This document shows positions 38,304 to 47,467 of a stretch of DNA of 64,000 nucleotides, piece after piece; position 1 is the first letter of the stretch; each line of letters begins with the position of its first letter. Made by a program: the position numbers and the translations under genes. The notes beneath the pieces were generated by a model that saw only the letters and a program-made list of their open reading frames with translations, was not told the DNA's origin and did not search any database. Source of the stretch: Alkalispirillum mobile (GTDB lineage Bacteria; Pseudomonadota; Gammaproteobacteria; Nitrococcales; Halorhodospiraceae); contig NZ_RCDA01000004.1 in assembly GCF_003664325.1 (NCBI RefSeq), positions 169,482-233,481 of the forward strand, in the 5' to 3' direction.

Positions 38304-39992
38304 GTGACACAACCGGTGAGCAGCGCGGACGGCTTTTCCTGGGATGCGGTCAGGGCGAACTGGCTGGACGGCCTGCCGGGTGGGCGGCTGAATATCGCCC
38401 ACGAGGCCTTGGACCGGCACGTGCAGGCCGGTGCGGGGGACCGCGAGGCCCTGGTCTGGTGGCGCCAGGACGGCCAGCGCGAGGCCCTGAGCTATGCCGC
38501 GTTGCTGGATGCCTCCGCCCGATTCGCCGGCGCGTTGCAGGCGCGCGGTGTGGGCCTGGGGGAGCGGGTGTGCACGCTCGCTCCGCGGCGCCCGGAACCC
38601 TTCATCGCCGGCCTGGGGGCGCTGCGCCAGGGTGCGGTCTTCGCCCCGTTGTTTCCGGTGTACGGCCCGCAACCGGTGCGCCAGCGGCTGACCGTGAGCG
38701 AGGCGAGGGTACTCGTCACCACCGAGCCGTTGTACCGCCAGGTCATCCGCCCTATCCGCAGCCAGCTACCCGCGCTCCAGGACATTATCCTGCTGGATGG
38801 CGAGGCCTCGGGGGCGGAGTCCTGGGCCCGCTGCCTGGCCCGGGCCGAGCCGGTGCCTCCGGTGCCCACGAGCCCCGAATTCCCCGCCCTGCTGCATTTC
38901 ACCAGCGGCACCCTGGGGCCCCCCAAGTGCGTACTGCACGCCCACCGGGCCGCGGCCGCCCATGTGGCCAGCGGCCGCCAGGTGCTGGAACTGGCGCCGG
39001 GGGGGCGCCATTGGTGCACCGCGGACCTGGGCTGGGTGACCGGTGTCTCTTACGCCATGCTGGTCCCGCTGCTCTGCGGCGCCACCACCCTGATCGACGA
39101 GCCTGCCTTCGAGGCCCGACGCTGGTACCGGCTGCTGGCGCAGGAAGGGATCCAGACCTGGGTTACCTCGCCCACGGCCCTGCGCCTGCTCCGTCGGGCC
39201 GGGGCGGAGGCGGCGGAGGGCGCGGACCTGGGCCGCCTGCGGCGGATTTTCAGCACCGGCGAGCCGCTGGATGCCGCGCTGGCCAACTGGTCCCGCGGGG
39301 CCTTCGGTACCCCGGCGCGCAACGGCTGGTGGCAGTCGGAGACCGGCGCGATCATGATCGCCCAGTACGGCGACGATCCCGTGGCCGCGGGGCGGATGGG
39401 CCGGCCGGTCCCCGGCATCGAGATGGCCCTGATGCAGCAGGAGGCGGGCGGGCTGAAGCCGGTGGCCAAGGGGGAGGTGGGCGAGATCGCCCTGCGCGGT
39501 GGCTGGCCCTCCCAGTTCCTGGCCTACCTGGGGGAGACCGAGCGGTACCGCGAGGCGTTCGTCGACGGCTGGTACCGCTCCGGCGACATGGCCCGGCGCC
39601 TGCCGGATGGCGAGTTGCAGTTCCTCGGGCGCAGCGACGACGTGATCAAGACCCGGGGCTACATGGTGGGGCCCGCCGAGGTGGAGGCGGTGCTGAACCG
39701 CCATCCGGCGGTGGCCGAGAGCGCCGTGGCCGGGATGCCGCACCGGCTGGCGCACACCATCGTGGCGGCGTGGGTGGTCCCCAGCCGGTCGCCGGAGGAC
39801 CCGGACCGGCTGCGCAAGGAGCTTCTGGCCTATGCCCGCCGCGCCCTGGGCCCGGCGGTCACCCCTCGGCGTATCACCCTGGTCCAGGAATTGCCCCGGA
39901 CCGCCGGGGGCAAGGTGAGGCGCCGGGCATTGGTGGGTGCCGACCGGGACGACGGCGGCACGGCGGCACCGGACGAAGAGGGCGGGGGCTGA
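38304..39992 (+). CDS. AMP-forming acyl-CoA synthetase, acetyl-CoA-synthetase-like
   Basis: A 562-residue ANL-superfamily enzyme joining a carboxylate to CoA through an acyl-adenylate. The P-loop is FTSGTLGPPKC, with Leu and Cys where Thr and Gly are usual but the Lys kept. GWWQSETGAIMI, RSGDMARR-type (landmark: YRSGDMARRLP) and the catalytic C-terminal Lys in PRTAGGKVRRRAL are present. The WWQ-ETG motif places it near short-chain enzymes. GTG 38304 has AAGGG upstream. It follows the diguanylate cyclase by 80 nt. The substrate is not predictable. Confidence 0.88.
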   Translation: MTQPVSSADGFSWDAVRANWLDGLPGGRLNIAHEALDRHVQAGAGDREALVWWRQDGQREALSYAALLDASARFAGALQARGVGLGERVCTLAPRRPEPFIAGLGALRQGAVFAPLFPVYGPQPVRQRLTVSEARVLVTTEPLYRQVIRPIRSQLPALQDIILLDGEASGAESWARCLARAEPVPPVPTSPEFPALLHFTSGTLGPPKCVLHAHRAAAAHVASGRQVLELAPGGRHWCTADLGWVTGVSYAMLVPLLCGATTLIDEPAFEARRWYRLLAQEGIQTWVTSPTALRLLRRAGAEAAEGADLGRLRRIFSTGEPLDAALANWSRGAFGTPARNGWWQSETGAIMIAQYGDDPVAAGRMGRPVPGIEMALMQQEAGGLKPVAKGEVGEIALRGGWPSQFLAYLGETERYREAFVDGWYRSGDMARRLPDGELQFLGRSDDVIKTRGYMVGPAEVEAVLNRHPAVAESAVAGMPHRLAHTIVAAWVVPSRSPEDPDRLRKELLAYARRALGPAVTPRRITLVQELPRTAGGKVRRRALVGADRDDGGTAAPDEEGGG

Positions 39993-40000
39993 GGGGCCCG

Positions 40001-40825
40001 TCAACGCTGACAGCCCGGGCAGTACCAGGTGGAGCGCTGGGCGATCCGCTGCTGGCGGACCCGCCCCCCGCAGCGGGGGCAGGGTTCGCCGGTGCGGCCG
40101 TAGACGTTGAGGGTCTGGGCGAAGTAACCGGGCCGGCCGTCACTGGCGGTGAAATCCCGCAGGGTGGTGCCACCGGCGGCAATGGCCTCGCCCAGCACCT
40201 CGCGTACGGCCTCCGCCAGGCGCCGGTAACGGTCGCGCCCCACGCGGCCGGCGGCCCGTGCCGGATGGATGCCGGCCCGGAACAGCGACTCGCTGGCGTA
40301 GATGTTGCCCACCCCCACCACCACCCGGCTCTCCATGATGAAGGCCTTGATGCTGGCCCGACGACCACGGCTCTGCCGGTACAGGGTGTCGCCGCTGAAC
40401 CCCGGTGCAAAGGGCTCCGGTCCCAGGCGTGCCAACAGCCAGTGGTGCTCCGGCGGTTCCGCGGTCCAGTGCAGGCTGCCGAAGCGGCGCGGGTCGGTGT
40501 AACGCAGGCAGGCCCCGTTGCCGAGCAGGATGTCCACGTGGTCGTGGGCTCCGGGGGGCTGTTGGGTGCCGCCACCGGGCAGGACGCGCAGGCTGCCTGA
40601 CATGCCCAGGTGCAGGATCAGCGTGCCGACGGGCGTGGCGACGAGCAGGTACTTGGCGCGGCGCCCCACCGCGGTGATGGTCTGTCCCTGCAGACACGCG
40701 GCCAGGTCCCCGGGGACCGGCCAGCGCAGCCGCGGCTGGCGGACCACCACGCCGGTCACGGTCTCGCCCTCCAGCAGCGGGGCCAGGCCGCGGCGGGTGG
40801 TCTCTACCTCGGGGAGTTCAGGCAC
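40001..40825 (-). CDS. mutM: Formamidopyrimidine-DNA glycosylase
   Basis: A 274-residue base-excision repair enzyme for 8-oxoguanine and FaPy lesions. The mature N-terminus PELPEVETTRRGL gives the catalytic Pro2 and Glu3. The helix-two-turn-helix and the C-terminal CxxC...CxxC zinc finger (CPRCGG...CPGCQR) are intact, and the opening Lys lies in GRRAKYLLV. Length is normal. It converges on the acyl-CoA synthetase gene 8 nt away. Confidence 0.97.
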   Translation of the reverse strand: MPELPEVETTRRGLAPLLEGETVTGVVVRQPRLRWPVPGDLAACLQGQTITAVGRRAKYLLVATPVGTLILHLGMSGSLRVLPGGGTQQPPGAHDHVDILLGNGACLRYTDPRRFGSLHWTAEPPEHHWLLARLGPEPFAPGFSGDTLYRQSRGRRASIKAFIMESRVVVGVGNIYASESLFRAGIHPARAAGRVGRDRYRRLAEAVREVLGEAIAAGGTTLRDFTASDGRPGYFAQTLNVYGRTGEPCPRCGGRVRQQRIAQRSTWYCPGCQR

Positions 40826-40861
40826 GGCCAGTCTGCCTCTGTCCTGGGCGAATCATGGTGG

Positions 40862-41362
40862 TCATCGGGCCGCGCCATCGCCGGTCAGCTGTTGCCAGGG
40901 GCCACGCAGCAGCGGGGCGTAGTTGTCCGGCAGCAGGAGGATCTCCCCCTCGTGCAGCACGTAACGCTGCTCCCCTACCGGATGGCGGTCGCCGAAATGC
41001 CAGCTCTTGCCGTTGATCTCCAGCACGGCCGCGGGCGAGTCCAGGCCGTAGCGCTCCGGGGTGACCTCGTGGGCCGGGATCCGCTGTTCCGGTAGCGGTT
41101 CGTCCAGGATGCGGAGGACCCCTCGCACGTGCATGTCACTGGCCAGCTGTTCCTCGGGGTGGGTGACCCACCACTCGCCGTTGCGCCGCTCCAGGCTCAC
41201 CGGGGGCCGGTCGGGCCGTTGCATGCGGATACTCATGGCCTCCTCGGCGGTCAGTTCGCTGACCCGCTCCACCACCGGCTCCCGGGCCAGGTGCCAGGCG
41301 CCGGCGGCGAGGCCGGCGGCCAGCAGCAGGGCGAGGGCGGTGGTCAGCAGCCGGCGGCCCAT
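40862..41362 (-). CDS. DUF4340-like membrane-anchored protein of the Gld ABC cluster
   Basis: A 166-residue protein with an N-terminal membrane anchor (about 5-25) and a periplasmic region containing RRNGEWWVTHPEEQLAS and YGLDSPAAVLEINGK-like strands, typical of the DUF4340 family that follows gldG in many genomes. Start chosen at the ATGA overlap with the preceding gene. Usually longer DUF4340 proteins contain two such repeats; this one has about one. Confidence 0.75.
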   Translation of the reverse strand: MGRRLLTTALALLLAAGLAAGAWHLAREPVVERVSELTAEEAMSIRMQRPDRPPVSLERRNGEWWVTHPEEQLASDMHVRGVLRILDEPLPEQRIPAHEVTPERYGLDSPAAVLEINGKSWHFGDRHPVGEQRYVLHEGEILLLPDNYAPLLRGPWQQLTGDGAAR

Positions 41363-42672
41363 CAGCGCCGCCCCCGCCACCAGGCCAGGCCGCCCAGCAG
41401 GGCCAGCAGCAGCGGCAGGCCGAGCAGAAAGCCGAAGCCCACCACCCCCACGGCCACCGGGCCCATGTCCAGCCGTTGGTCCGGGCTGGGGGCGGCGTAG
41501 TCGATCTCGGCATCGCCGGGGTCGGTGAGCCAGTCCACCAGCGCCAGTCCCAGCTTGCGGTTACCGGCGTTGCCGATGAACTGGTTGCTGAGGAAGTCGC
41601 CATCGCCGATCACGGCCACCCGCTGCCGCCGGTCATCGTCCAGAGGCCGCTCCAGGGTGGCGCCGAGGAGGAACGGCGTCGTGGCGTCTCGATCGGGCAA
41701 TTCATGGTGGTCCGCACCCTGCAGCAGGGGGCGGATCTCCCAATCGGCCGGCGGCTCTACCTCCAGGGCCGCTGCCCAGGGCAGCAGTACCGGGCCCTGG
41801 ATGTCGGCCATCACCGGGTGGTCCGGGTGGTCGTCCACCAGGCTGAGGCCGGGGTCATCGACCCCCAGGAGGGCTTCCGTGCGCGGGTCCTGGACCGGGT
41901 GGCCGGTGACGCTCACACCCAGCGTCTCCGCCAGCTCGGGCAGGCGGGCCATGTCCTCCGGTTCGAGCAGCCAGAGCAGGTTGCCCCCGCCCTCCAGGTA
42001 GCGTTGGATCAGCTGCTGCTCGCCGTCCAGCAGGTCCACCTGCGGGCCGCTCAGGACCAGCAAGGTGGTGTCGCCGGGGATCACCGGGTGACGGACCAGC
42101 GACAGCCCCTGCAGGTCGTACCCCTGGTCCTCCAACCCGGCGCCGAGTTGCCCCAGGTCGTGGTTGGCCTGCCCCTGCAGGTCCCGTTGCCCGTGGTCGT
42201 TCACCCAGGCCAGGCTTCGCGGACTGGCCTGCATCAGCCGGTCCAGTGCACGGCTGACGTAGGCCTCGGTGGGGGCGGGGACGTGCTCGCGTTGGTCACC
42301 CAGCTGGACGAGCAGCTCCCCCTCGTGGCTGATCCCGGCCTCGCGCAGCCGTTCCGGCTCCCGGTGTGGGTCCACCCGCTCCAACTCCAGGTCGGGGGCA
42401 TGGGCGCGGTAGCGCAGGACCAGTCGCTCCACCTGGGTGGCCAGTTCGCCGTCGGGGGTGACAAAGGCGGTGATGCGGGGGGTGCCCTCCAGGCGCTCCA
42501 GCAACTGCACGGACTCGTCGCTCAGTGCGGTCTGCTGCTGGCCGGTCCAGTCCCAGCTCAGCACGAAACGCTGGCTGAGCCAGCCCAGTGCGGCCAGCGC
42601 CACCAGGACGCCGGCGGTGAAGAGTACGGCGTTGAATCGCAGCAGCCAGCGGGTGCGGGTGTTCATGCGCAT
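41362..42672 (-). CDS. GldG-like ABC transporter auxiliary protein
   Basis: A 436-residue protein. A membrane helix near the N-terminus (about 13-35) is followed by a large extracytoplasmic domain of the ABC_transp_aux/GldG type (about 40-380) and a second helix close to the C-terminus (about 410-430). Landmarks are LLERLEGTPRITAFVTPDG and AWVNDHGQRDLQGQ. In Bacteroidetes GldG partners GldF and GldA, but proteobacteria with this set do not glide. It follows the permease gene by 9 nt. Confidence 0.82.
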   Translation of the reverse strand: MRMNTRTRWLLRFNAVLFTAGVLVALAALGWLSQRFVLSWDWTGQQQTALSDESVQLLERLEGTPRITAFVTPDGELATQVERLVLRYRAHAPDLELERVDPHREPERLREAGISHEGELLVQLGDQREHVPAPTEAYVSRALDRLMQASPRSLAWVNDHGQRDLQGQANHDLGQLGAGLEDQGYDLQGLSLVRHPVIPGDTTLLVLSGPQVDLLDGEQQLIQRYLEGGGNLLWLLEPEDMARLPELAETLGVSVTGHPVQDPRTEALLGVDDPGLSLVDDHPDHPVMADIQGPVLLPWAAALEVEPPADWEIRPLLQGADHHELPDRDATTPFLLGATLERPLDDDRRQRVAVIGDGDFLSNQFIGNAGNRKLGLALVDWLTDPGDAEIDYAAPSPDQRLDMGPVAVGVVGFGFLLGLPLLLALLGGLAWWRGRR

Positions 42673-42681
42673 ACGGGAGCC

Positions 42682-43434
42682 TCAGGAGAGCCGCAGCGCG
42701 TCCACGCGCCGTATTGCAAAGATCAGGAAGCCCACCAGGAACAGGGCGAAATAGGCCAGGCCATCGCTGCCCACCCGTCCACCCACCAGTGGCTCGTAAT
42801 GGGTGACCAGGCCCAGCCAGGTGAGCAGGGCATCGCCGCCTTCCAGCCCCGTGCCCTGGCCGACCAGCACCAGGAGCAGTCCGAGGCCGAAGGTGCTGAC
42901 GGCGGCCAGGCCCGGCTGCGCGGTCAGGGTGGAGAGGAAGACCCCGGCTGCGAGCAGGGACGCGCCCAGCAGCCAGAGGCCAAACAGGGCGGCGGCCAGC
43001 AGCCCGGTGTCGATCCCGGTGAAGAGCGCCAGGGAGGCCGGCATCAGCGCCCACAGGGCGAGGATCAGGCTGAGCGGGAGCAGGCGGCCCAGGTATTTGG
43101 CGACGACGATGGTGGCGCTGCTCACCGGGGCGCTGAGCAGCAGGGGCAGGGTACCGGCACGCCGCTCCTCGGCCAGGGCGCCCATGGCCAACACCGAGAC
43201 CACCAGCAGCAGCATGGCCAGCAGCACGAAGCTGCCGAAAAAGGGCATGACGACCAACTCGGTGACCCCGAGCTCACTGCCGGCCTGGGCCAGCAGGGCC
43301 TGGTAATGCTCGCGGTACTGGTCCACCAGGCCCAGGAACCACCAGCCGAGAACAAACTGGGAGATGGCGGCCGTGCCCCAGAACAGCGGGCTGCCCAACA
43401 GGCTGCGACACTCGCGGGTGATCAATGCGTTCAT
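42682..43434 (-). CDS. ABC-2-type permease (GldF-like)
   Basis: A 250-residue protein with six hydrophobic segments. The ABC-2 permease landmark EERRAGTLPLLLSAPVS lies in the cytoplasmic loop after the second helix. It follows the ATPase gene with an ATGA overlap, so the two form a transporter. Substrate unknown. Confidence 0.88.
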   Translation of the reverse strand: MNALITRECRSLLGSPLFWGTAAISQFVLGWWFLGLVDQYREHYQALLAQAGSELGVTELVVMPFFGSFVLLAMLLLVVSVLAMGALAEERRAGTLPLLLSAPVSSATIVVAKYLGRLLPLSLILALWALMPASLALFTGIDTGLLAAALFGLWLLGASLLAAGVFLSTLTAQPGLAAVSTFGLGLLLVLVGQGTGLEGGDALLTWLGLVTHYEPLVGGRVGSDGLAYFALFLVGFLIFAIRRVDALRLS

Positions 43435-44402
43435 GGCGTGTCTCCGGTGCCCTCCGTGGCCTTCAGGAAGATCTGCTCCAGCGCATCGCCACCGGGCTGC
43501 CAGGCCAGCAGCCCCCAGTCCTGTGCTGCCACTTCGGCCAGCACCGTTTCCGGCGCTGTTCCGGGGCTGAGCCGGATCTGCCAGTGGTCGCCGGTCAGCG
43601 GCTTCGCCTGGGCGATGCCCGGTAGCCCGCCCAGCGCCGAAGCGTCCGGCCGGTCACGGAAGCGTGCGCTGATCCAGTCGGCGTCGGTGTGCGTGGGCCC
43701 CTGGTGGCAGATCCGGCCGCGGTTCAGGATCACCACCCGGTCGGCCAGGGCCTGGATCTCCGGCAGGATGTGGCTGGACAGGATGATCGCATGCTCGCCC
43801 CTGAGGCGGCGGATCAGCGTGCGTATGCCCTGCAGTTGCAACGGGTCCAGCCCGACAGTGGGCTCATCCAACACGATCAGCGCCGGCCGGTGCACGATCG
43901 CCTGGGCGATCCCCACCCGTTGCCGGTAGCCTTGGGAGAGCTGGTCCAGGCGCCGCCCGGCCACCGACTCCAGGCCGCACTCCGCCAGGGCGGTGTCCAC
44001 CGCCGCGGCGGCCTGCGGGGTGTGACGCAGCCGGGCGCAGAAGCGCAGGTACGCCCGGACCCGCATCTCCGGGTAGAGGGGCGGACGCTCGGGCAGGTAG
44101 CCCAGCTGGCGCCGATAGCGCAGGCCCCGGTCCAGCAGGTCGCGACCGGCCAGCCGGACGCGGCCGTCGGAGGGGGGCATGACGCCCGCCAGCAGTTTCA
44201 GCGCGGTGCTTTTGCCGGCACCATTGGGGCCGAGCAGGCCCACCACCTCGCCCGGGTACACGGTCAGGCTGAAGTCTTCCAGGGCGGTGTGGCCGGCGTA
44301 CCGGCAGCTGAGTTGCTCGGCCTGCAGGAGGGGCGCGGTCGCGGTATCCTCGTCCGCCGGGCCGGCGGTGCGACATTCCGGTGTCGGGGTGCTGTCGGGC
44401 AC
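43431..44402 (-). CDS. ABC transporter ATPase (GldA-like)
   Basis: A 323-residue ATPase. Walker A is GPNGAGKST, the signature LSQGYRQRVGIAQA, Walker B ALIVLDEPTVGLDP and the switch His SSHILPE. The C-terminal 80 residues are the DUF-type extension usual for ABC-2 exporters. GTG 44402 has AAAGGA at 8 nt. First gene of a four-gene cluster with permease, GldG-like and DUF4340 proteins. It is divergent from the HyuA-like gene with about 57 bp between the starts. Confidence 0.9.
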   Translation of the reverse strand: MPDSTPTPECRTAGPADEDTATAPLLQAEQLSCRYAGHTALEDFSLTVYPGEVVGLLGPNGAGKSTALKLLAGVMPPSDGRVRLAGRDLLDRGLRYRRQLGYLPERPPLYPEMRVRAYLRFCARLRHTPQAAAAVDTALAECGLESVAGRRLDQLSQGYRQRVGIAQAIVHRPALIVLDEPTVGLDPLQLQGIRTLIRRLRGEHAIILSSHILPEIQALADRVVILNRGRICHQGPTHTDADWISARFRDRPDASALGGLPGIAQAKPLTGDHWQIRLSPGTAPETVLAEVAAQDWGLLAWQPGGDALEQIFLKATEGTGDTP

Positions 44403-44458
44403 GAGTCGATCCTTTCTGCCTGCGGTCGCGGGCAAGCATGACCAAAGAGGGTGCACAG

Positions 44459-46414
44459 GTGCAACTACTGGGTGTCGATACCGGAGGGACATTCACAGAC
44501 TTCGTTTGTTCCGACGGCGAGCGGCTGCGGATCCACAAGGTGTTGTCCACGCCGGCCCGGCCGGAGGCCGCCATCCTGCAGGGGGTGCGGGAGCTCGGCC
44601 TGGAGGCGGAACCCCTGCGGCTGGTGCACGGTTCCACCGTGGCCACCAACGCGGTGCTTGAGGGGCAGGGCGCGGAGGTGATGTACGTGACCGGCCGGGG
44701 GCTGGGTGACGTGCTGACCCTGGGGCGGCAGAACCGGGACACCCTCTACGCCCTGGAGCTGCCCCCCACAGCTCCCCCCGTGGTCCCGGAGTGGTGCTGG
44801 GAAACCGGCGGCCGCTTGGGCCCGGACGGCGCGGTGGTGGACCCGCTCAGCGAGGCGGACCTGCAGGCGTTTGATCAGGCCCTGGCCGAGCGCCGGCCGG
44901 AGGCGGTGGCGATCAACCTGCCCTTCTCCTTCATCGACGGCGGCCCCGAGGAGGCCCTGGCCGAGCGGGTACCGGAAGGGGTGTTCGTCTCCCGCTCCCA
45001 CAAGGTGCTGGCCGAGTACGGCGAGTTTGAACGCGGTATCGCCACCTGGCTGAACGCCCGGGTAGGCCCGGTGATGTCCGGCTACCTGCGCCGGCTCACC
45101 GACGCGCTGCCCCGGGCGGCCATCTCGGTGATGCAGAGCTCGGGTGAGCGGGTGGCGGCGGACCAGGCCGGGCGGATGGCGGTCAACCTGTTGCTCTCCG
45201 GGCCGGCGGGCGGGCTGATGGCCGGCCGCTACCTGGGGGAGCTGGCCGGTGAGCCCCGGCTGCTCAGCTTCGACATGGGGGGGACCTCCACCGATGTGGC
45301 GGTGATCGATGGCGAGCCGGCGCTTACCTCCGAGGGCAGTATCGGTGGTTGGCCGGTGGCGGTTCCCATGGTGGACATGCACACCATCGGCGCTGGCGGT
45401 GGTTCGCTGGCCTCGGTGGACGCCGGCGGGTTGCTGCAGGTGGGGCCGCGTTCCGCCGGTGCCGATCCGGGGCCGGCCTGCTACGGCCGCGGCGGCATCG
45501 GCGCAACGGTGACCGATGCCCACCTGGTGTTGGGCCGTCTGCGCCCGGATGCCTTCCTGGGTGGTGAGATGAGCCTGGATGCCGGCGCCGCCCGCACGGC
45601 GCTCACCCGGTTGGGCGATGGACTGGGCCTGACGGCGGAGGCCGCTGCCGAAGGGGTGCTGCGCCTGGCCAACGAGCATATGGCCCGGGCCCTGCGGGTG
45701 ATCTCGGTGGAGCGGGGCCTGGATCCGCGGGATTTCACCCTGCTCTCGTTCGGGGGTGCCGGCGGGCTGCATGTCTGCGCCCTGGCCGAGGCGCTGGGGA
45801 TGGCCCGCGCCCTGGTGCCGGTGCACGCCGGGGTGCTGTCGGCCCTGGGCATGCTGGCCGCGCCGCGCGGGCGCCAGCTCTCTCGGACCCTGACCGGTCC
45901 GCTGGCGGCCCTGGGGGCCGAGCGGGTGGAGCAGGTGCTGGACGAGCTGGCCGATTCCGGGCACCGGGCGCTCGCCGCCGAGGGGGTGGCCGGGGCGGAC
46001 CAGCATTGCCAGCCCTCGCTCGATCTCCGCTACCAGGGCCAGGCGTATACCCTGAACGTGCCCTGGCAGGGGGTCGAGGCCACCCGGGAGGCCTTCCATC
46101 GCTTGCATGAGCAGCGCTACGGCCATCGCCTCGACGAGACCGTGGAACTGGTCAATGTCCGGCAGTCGGTCACCGGGCCTCGTCCGGTGCCGCCGTTGCC
46201 GCGCCTGGCCGCCGGTGAGGCCGGGCCGGTGGGGCGGGCACAGGTCCACGGGGTGAGTGCCCCGGTGCCGGTGTATGACCGGGCCCGGCTGGGGGCCGGG
46301 CAGCGGCTTGCAGGACCGGCATTGATCACCGAGCAGGTCTCCACCACCTGGCTCGCGCCGGGCTGGTCAGCGCGGGTGGACGAGCACGGGAACCTGCTGC
46401 TGGTCGCGGGGTAA
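44459..46414 (+). CDS. Hydantoinase A/oxoprolinase-like ATP-dependent amidohydrolase subunit
   Basis: A 651-residue HyuA-family protein of the ASKHA (actin-like) fold. The phosphate loop is LGVDTGGTFTDFV and a second loop is FDMGGTSTDVAVIDG. A downstream GAGGGSLASVDAGG, GPACYG and SFGGAGGLHVCALA complete the family signature. These enzymes open cyclic amides such as hydantoins or 5-oxoproline, normally with a HyuB partner; no HyuB gene is next to it. GTG 44459 has AGAGG at 8 nt and is preferred over ATG 44438. Confidence 0.85.
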   Translation: MQLLGVDTGGTFTDFVCSDGERLRIHKVLSTPARPEAAILQGVRELGLEAEPLRLVHGSTVATNAVLEGQGAEVMYVTGRGLGDVLTLGRQNRDTLYALELPPTAPPVVPEWCWETGGRLGPDGAVVDPLSEADLQAFDQALAERRPEAVAINLPFSFIDGGPEEALAERVPEGVFVSRSHKVLAEYGEFERGIATWLNARVGPVMSGYLRRLTDALPRAAISVMQSSGERVAADQAGRMAVNLLLSGPAGGLMAGRYLGELAGEPRLLSFDMGGTSTDVAVIDGEPALTSEGSIGGWPVAVPMVDMHTIGAGGGSLASVDAGGLLQVGPRSAGADPGPACYGRGGIGATVTDAHLVLGRLRPDAFLGGEMSLDAGAARTALTRLGDGLGLTAEAAAEGVLRLANEHMARALRVISVERGLDPRDFTLLSFGGAGGLHVCALAEALGMARALVPVHAGVLSALGMLAAPRGRQLSRTLTGPLAALGAERVEQVLDELADSGHRALAAEGVAGADQHCQPSLDLRYQGQAYTLNVPWQGVEATREAFHRLHEQRYGHRLDETVELVNVRQSVTGPRPVPPLPRLAAGEAGPVGRAQVHGVSAPVPVYDRARLGAGQRLAGPALITEQVSTTWLAPGWSARVDEHGNLLLVAG

Positions 46415-46511
46415 GAACCGCTGGTTATGTGCATGCAACCAGCCGTTGCTTGCCCGGCCCGACGGGTGTTTTAAGATGCATCCAGTTGTGAACTTACCAA
46501 AGGTGCTTCCC

Positions 46512-46964
46512 ATGTTCAGCCCTCTTCGCCGTACCCTGCTGGCCGCCACCCTAAGCCTGTCCTTTGTGCCGGGGCTTGCCCTCGCCGATGCGCCGCAGGC
46601 CACCGTGTATAAGTCCCCCTACTGCGGGTGTTGTACCGACTGGGAGGACCACCTGCGCGAGTACGGCTTCAAGGTGGAGTCGGTGGAGCGCAACGACATG
46701 AACCCGGTCAAGCAGCGGTTCGGCGTGACCCGGGAACTGGCCTCTTGCCACACCGCCAAGGTGGACGGGTACGTCATCGAGGGGCACGTGCCCGCCGAGG
46801 ATATCCTGCGTCTGCTGGAGGAGCGCCCCGAGGGGGTCAGGGGGCTTGCCGTTCCGGGGATGCCGGCCGGCTCGCCGGGTATGGAGATCGGCCGCACCGA
46901 TCCCTACCAGGTGCTGACCTTCGATGACCAGGGGCGGGTGAGCGTCTACGCGAGTTACGACTGA
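46512..46964 (+). CDS. DUF411-family periplasmic metal-binding protein
   Basis: A 150-residue protein with a signal peptide (about 1-25). The DUF411 domain has YKSPYCGCCTDWEDHLRE with a CxCC cluster, a downstream ASCHTAKVDGYVIEGHVP with Cys and His, and GLAVPGMPAGSPGME with Met residues. Such proteins are associated with copper or silver resistance loci. No copper gene lies nearby. ATG 46512 has AAGGTG at 8 nt. Confidence 0.88.
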   Translation: MFSPLRRTLLAATLSLSFVPGLALADAPQATVYKSPYCGCCTDWEDHLREYGFKVESVERNDMNPVKQRFGVTRELASCHTAKVDGYVIEGHVPAEDILRLLEERPEGVRGLAVPGMPAGSPGMEIGRTDPYQVLTFDDQGRVSVYASYD

Positions 46965-47002
46965 AACCGGCCGGACCGGCGTAACCCCGGTGCCCCGATC
47001 AC

Positions 47003-47039
47003 AAAAAACCCCGCCAGGCGCTGCCGGGCGGGGTTTTTT
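47003..47039. terminator. Bidirectional rho-independent terminator
   Basis: AAAAAACCCCGCC and GGCGGGGTTTTTT form a 13-bp palindrome with an 11-nt loop. It lies between the DUF411 gene and the converging rpmG gene and can serve both. Confidence 0.93.
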
Positions 47040-47059
47040 GCTGCCGCGTGGGGCCGTGC

Positions 47060-47215
47060 TTACTTGATCTTGGCCTCGCGGTAGAGCACGTGCTTGCGCA
47101 CCACCGGGTCGTACTTGCGGAACTCCAGCTTGTGGGGGGTGTTCCGCTTGTTCTTGTCGGTGGTGTAGAAGTGGCCGGTGCCGGCGCTGGAGACGAGCTT
47201 GATCTTGTCGCGCAT
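47060..47215 (-). CDS. rpmG: Ribosomal protein bL33
   Basis: A 51-residue basic protein of the large ribosomal subunit: [20 protein letters not shown], then a [16 protein letters not shown] segment and [13 protein letters not shown] at the C-terminus. It lacks the CxxC pairs of zinc-binding L33, so it is the zinc-free form. ATG 47215 has AGGTTA-like spacing upstream. It lies 15 nt downstream of rpmB in the usual rpmB-rpmG operon. Confidence 0.97.
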   Translation of the reverse strand: MRDKIKLVSSAGTGHFYTTDKNKRNTPHKLEFRKYDPVVRKHVLYREAKIK

Positions 47216-47230
47216 GATTAACCTCCGCGC

Positions 47231-47467
47231 TTAGACTTTTTCGCCGCGGGCACGCAGGTCGGTCAGGACCTCGTCGATACCCTTGCGGTCGATGATGCGC
47301 ATGCCCTTGGAAGAGACGCGCAGGCGAACGAAGCGCTGCTCGCTCTCGACCCAGAAGCGATGGTAGTGCAGGTTCGGAAGGAACCGGCGCTTGGTCTTGT
47401 TGTTGGCGTGCGAGACGTTATTTCCGGTGGTGGGCCGCTTGCCCGTCACCTGGCAAACCTTGGACAT
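47231..47467 (-). CDS. rpmB: Ribosomal protein bL28
   Basis: A 78-residue basic protein. The N-terminus [20 protein letters not shown] and the C-terminal [15 protein letters not shown] are typical, and the central [18 protein letters not shown] segment binds rRNA. It has one cysteine and no zinc motif. First gene of rpmBG behind the promoter at 47614-47642. Confidence 0.98.
   Translation of the reverse strand: MSKVCQVTGKRPTTGNNVSHANNKTKRRFLPNLHYHRFWVESEQRFVRLRVSSKGMRIIDRKGIDEVLTDLRARGEKV

Noticed and set aside
41476..43929. An 817-codon plus-strand open frame
   Set aside because: It is antisense to the ABC cluster, is extremely Gln/His/Gly-rich and lacks any domain-like region.
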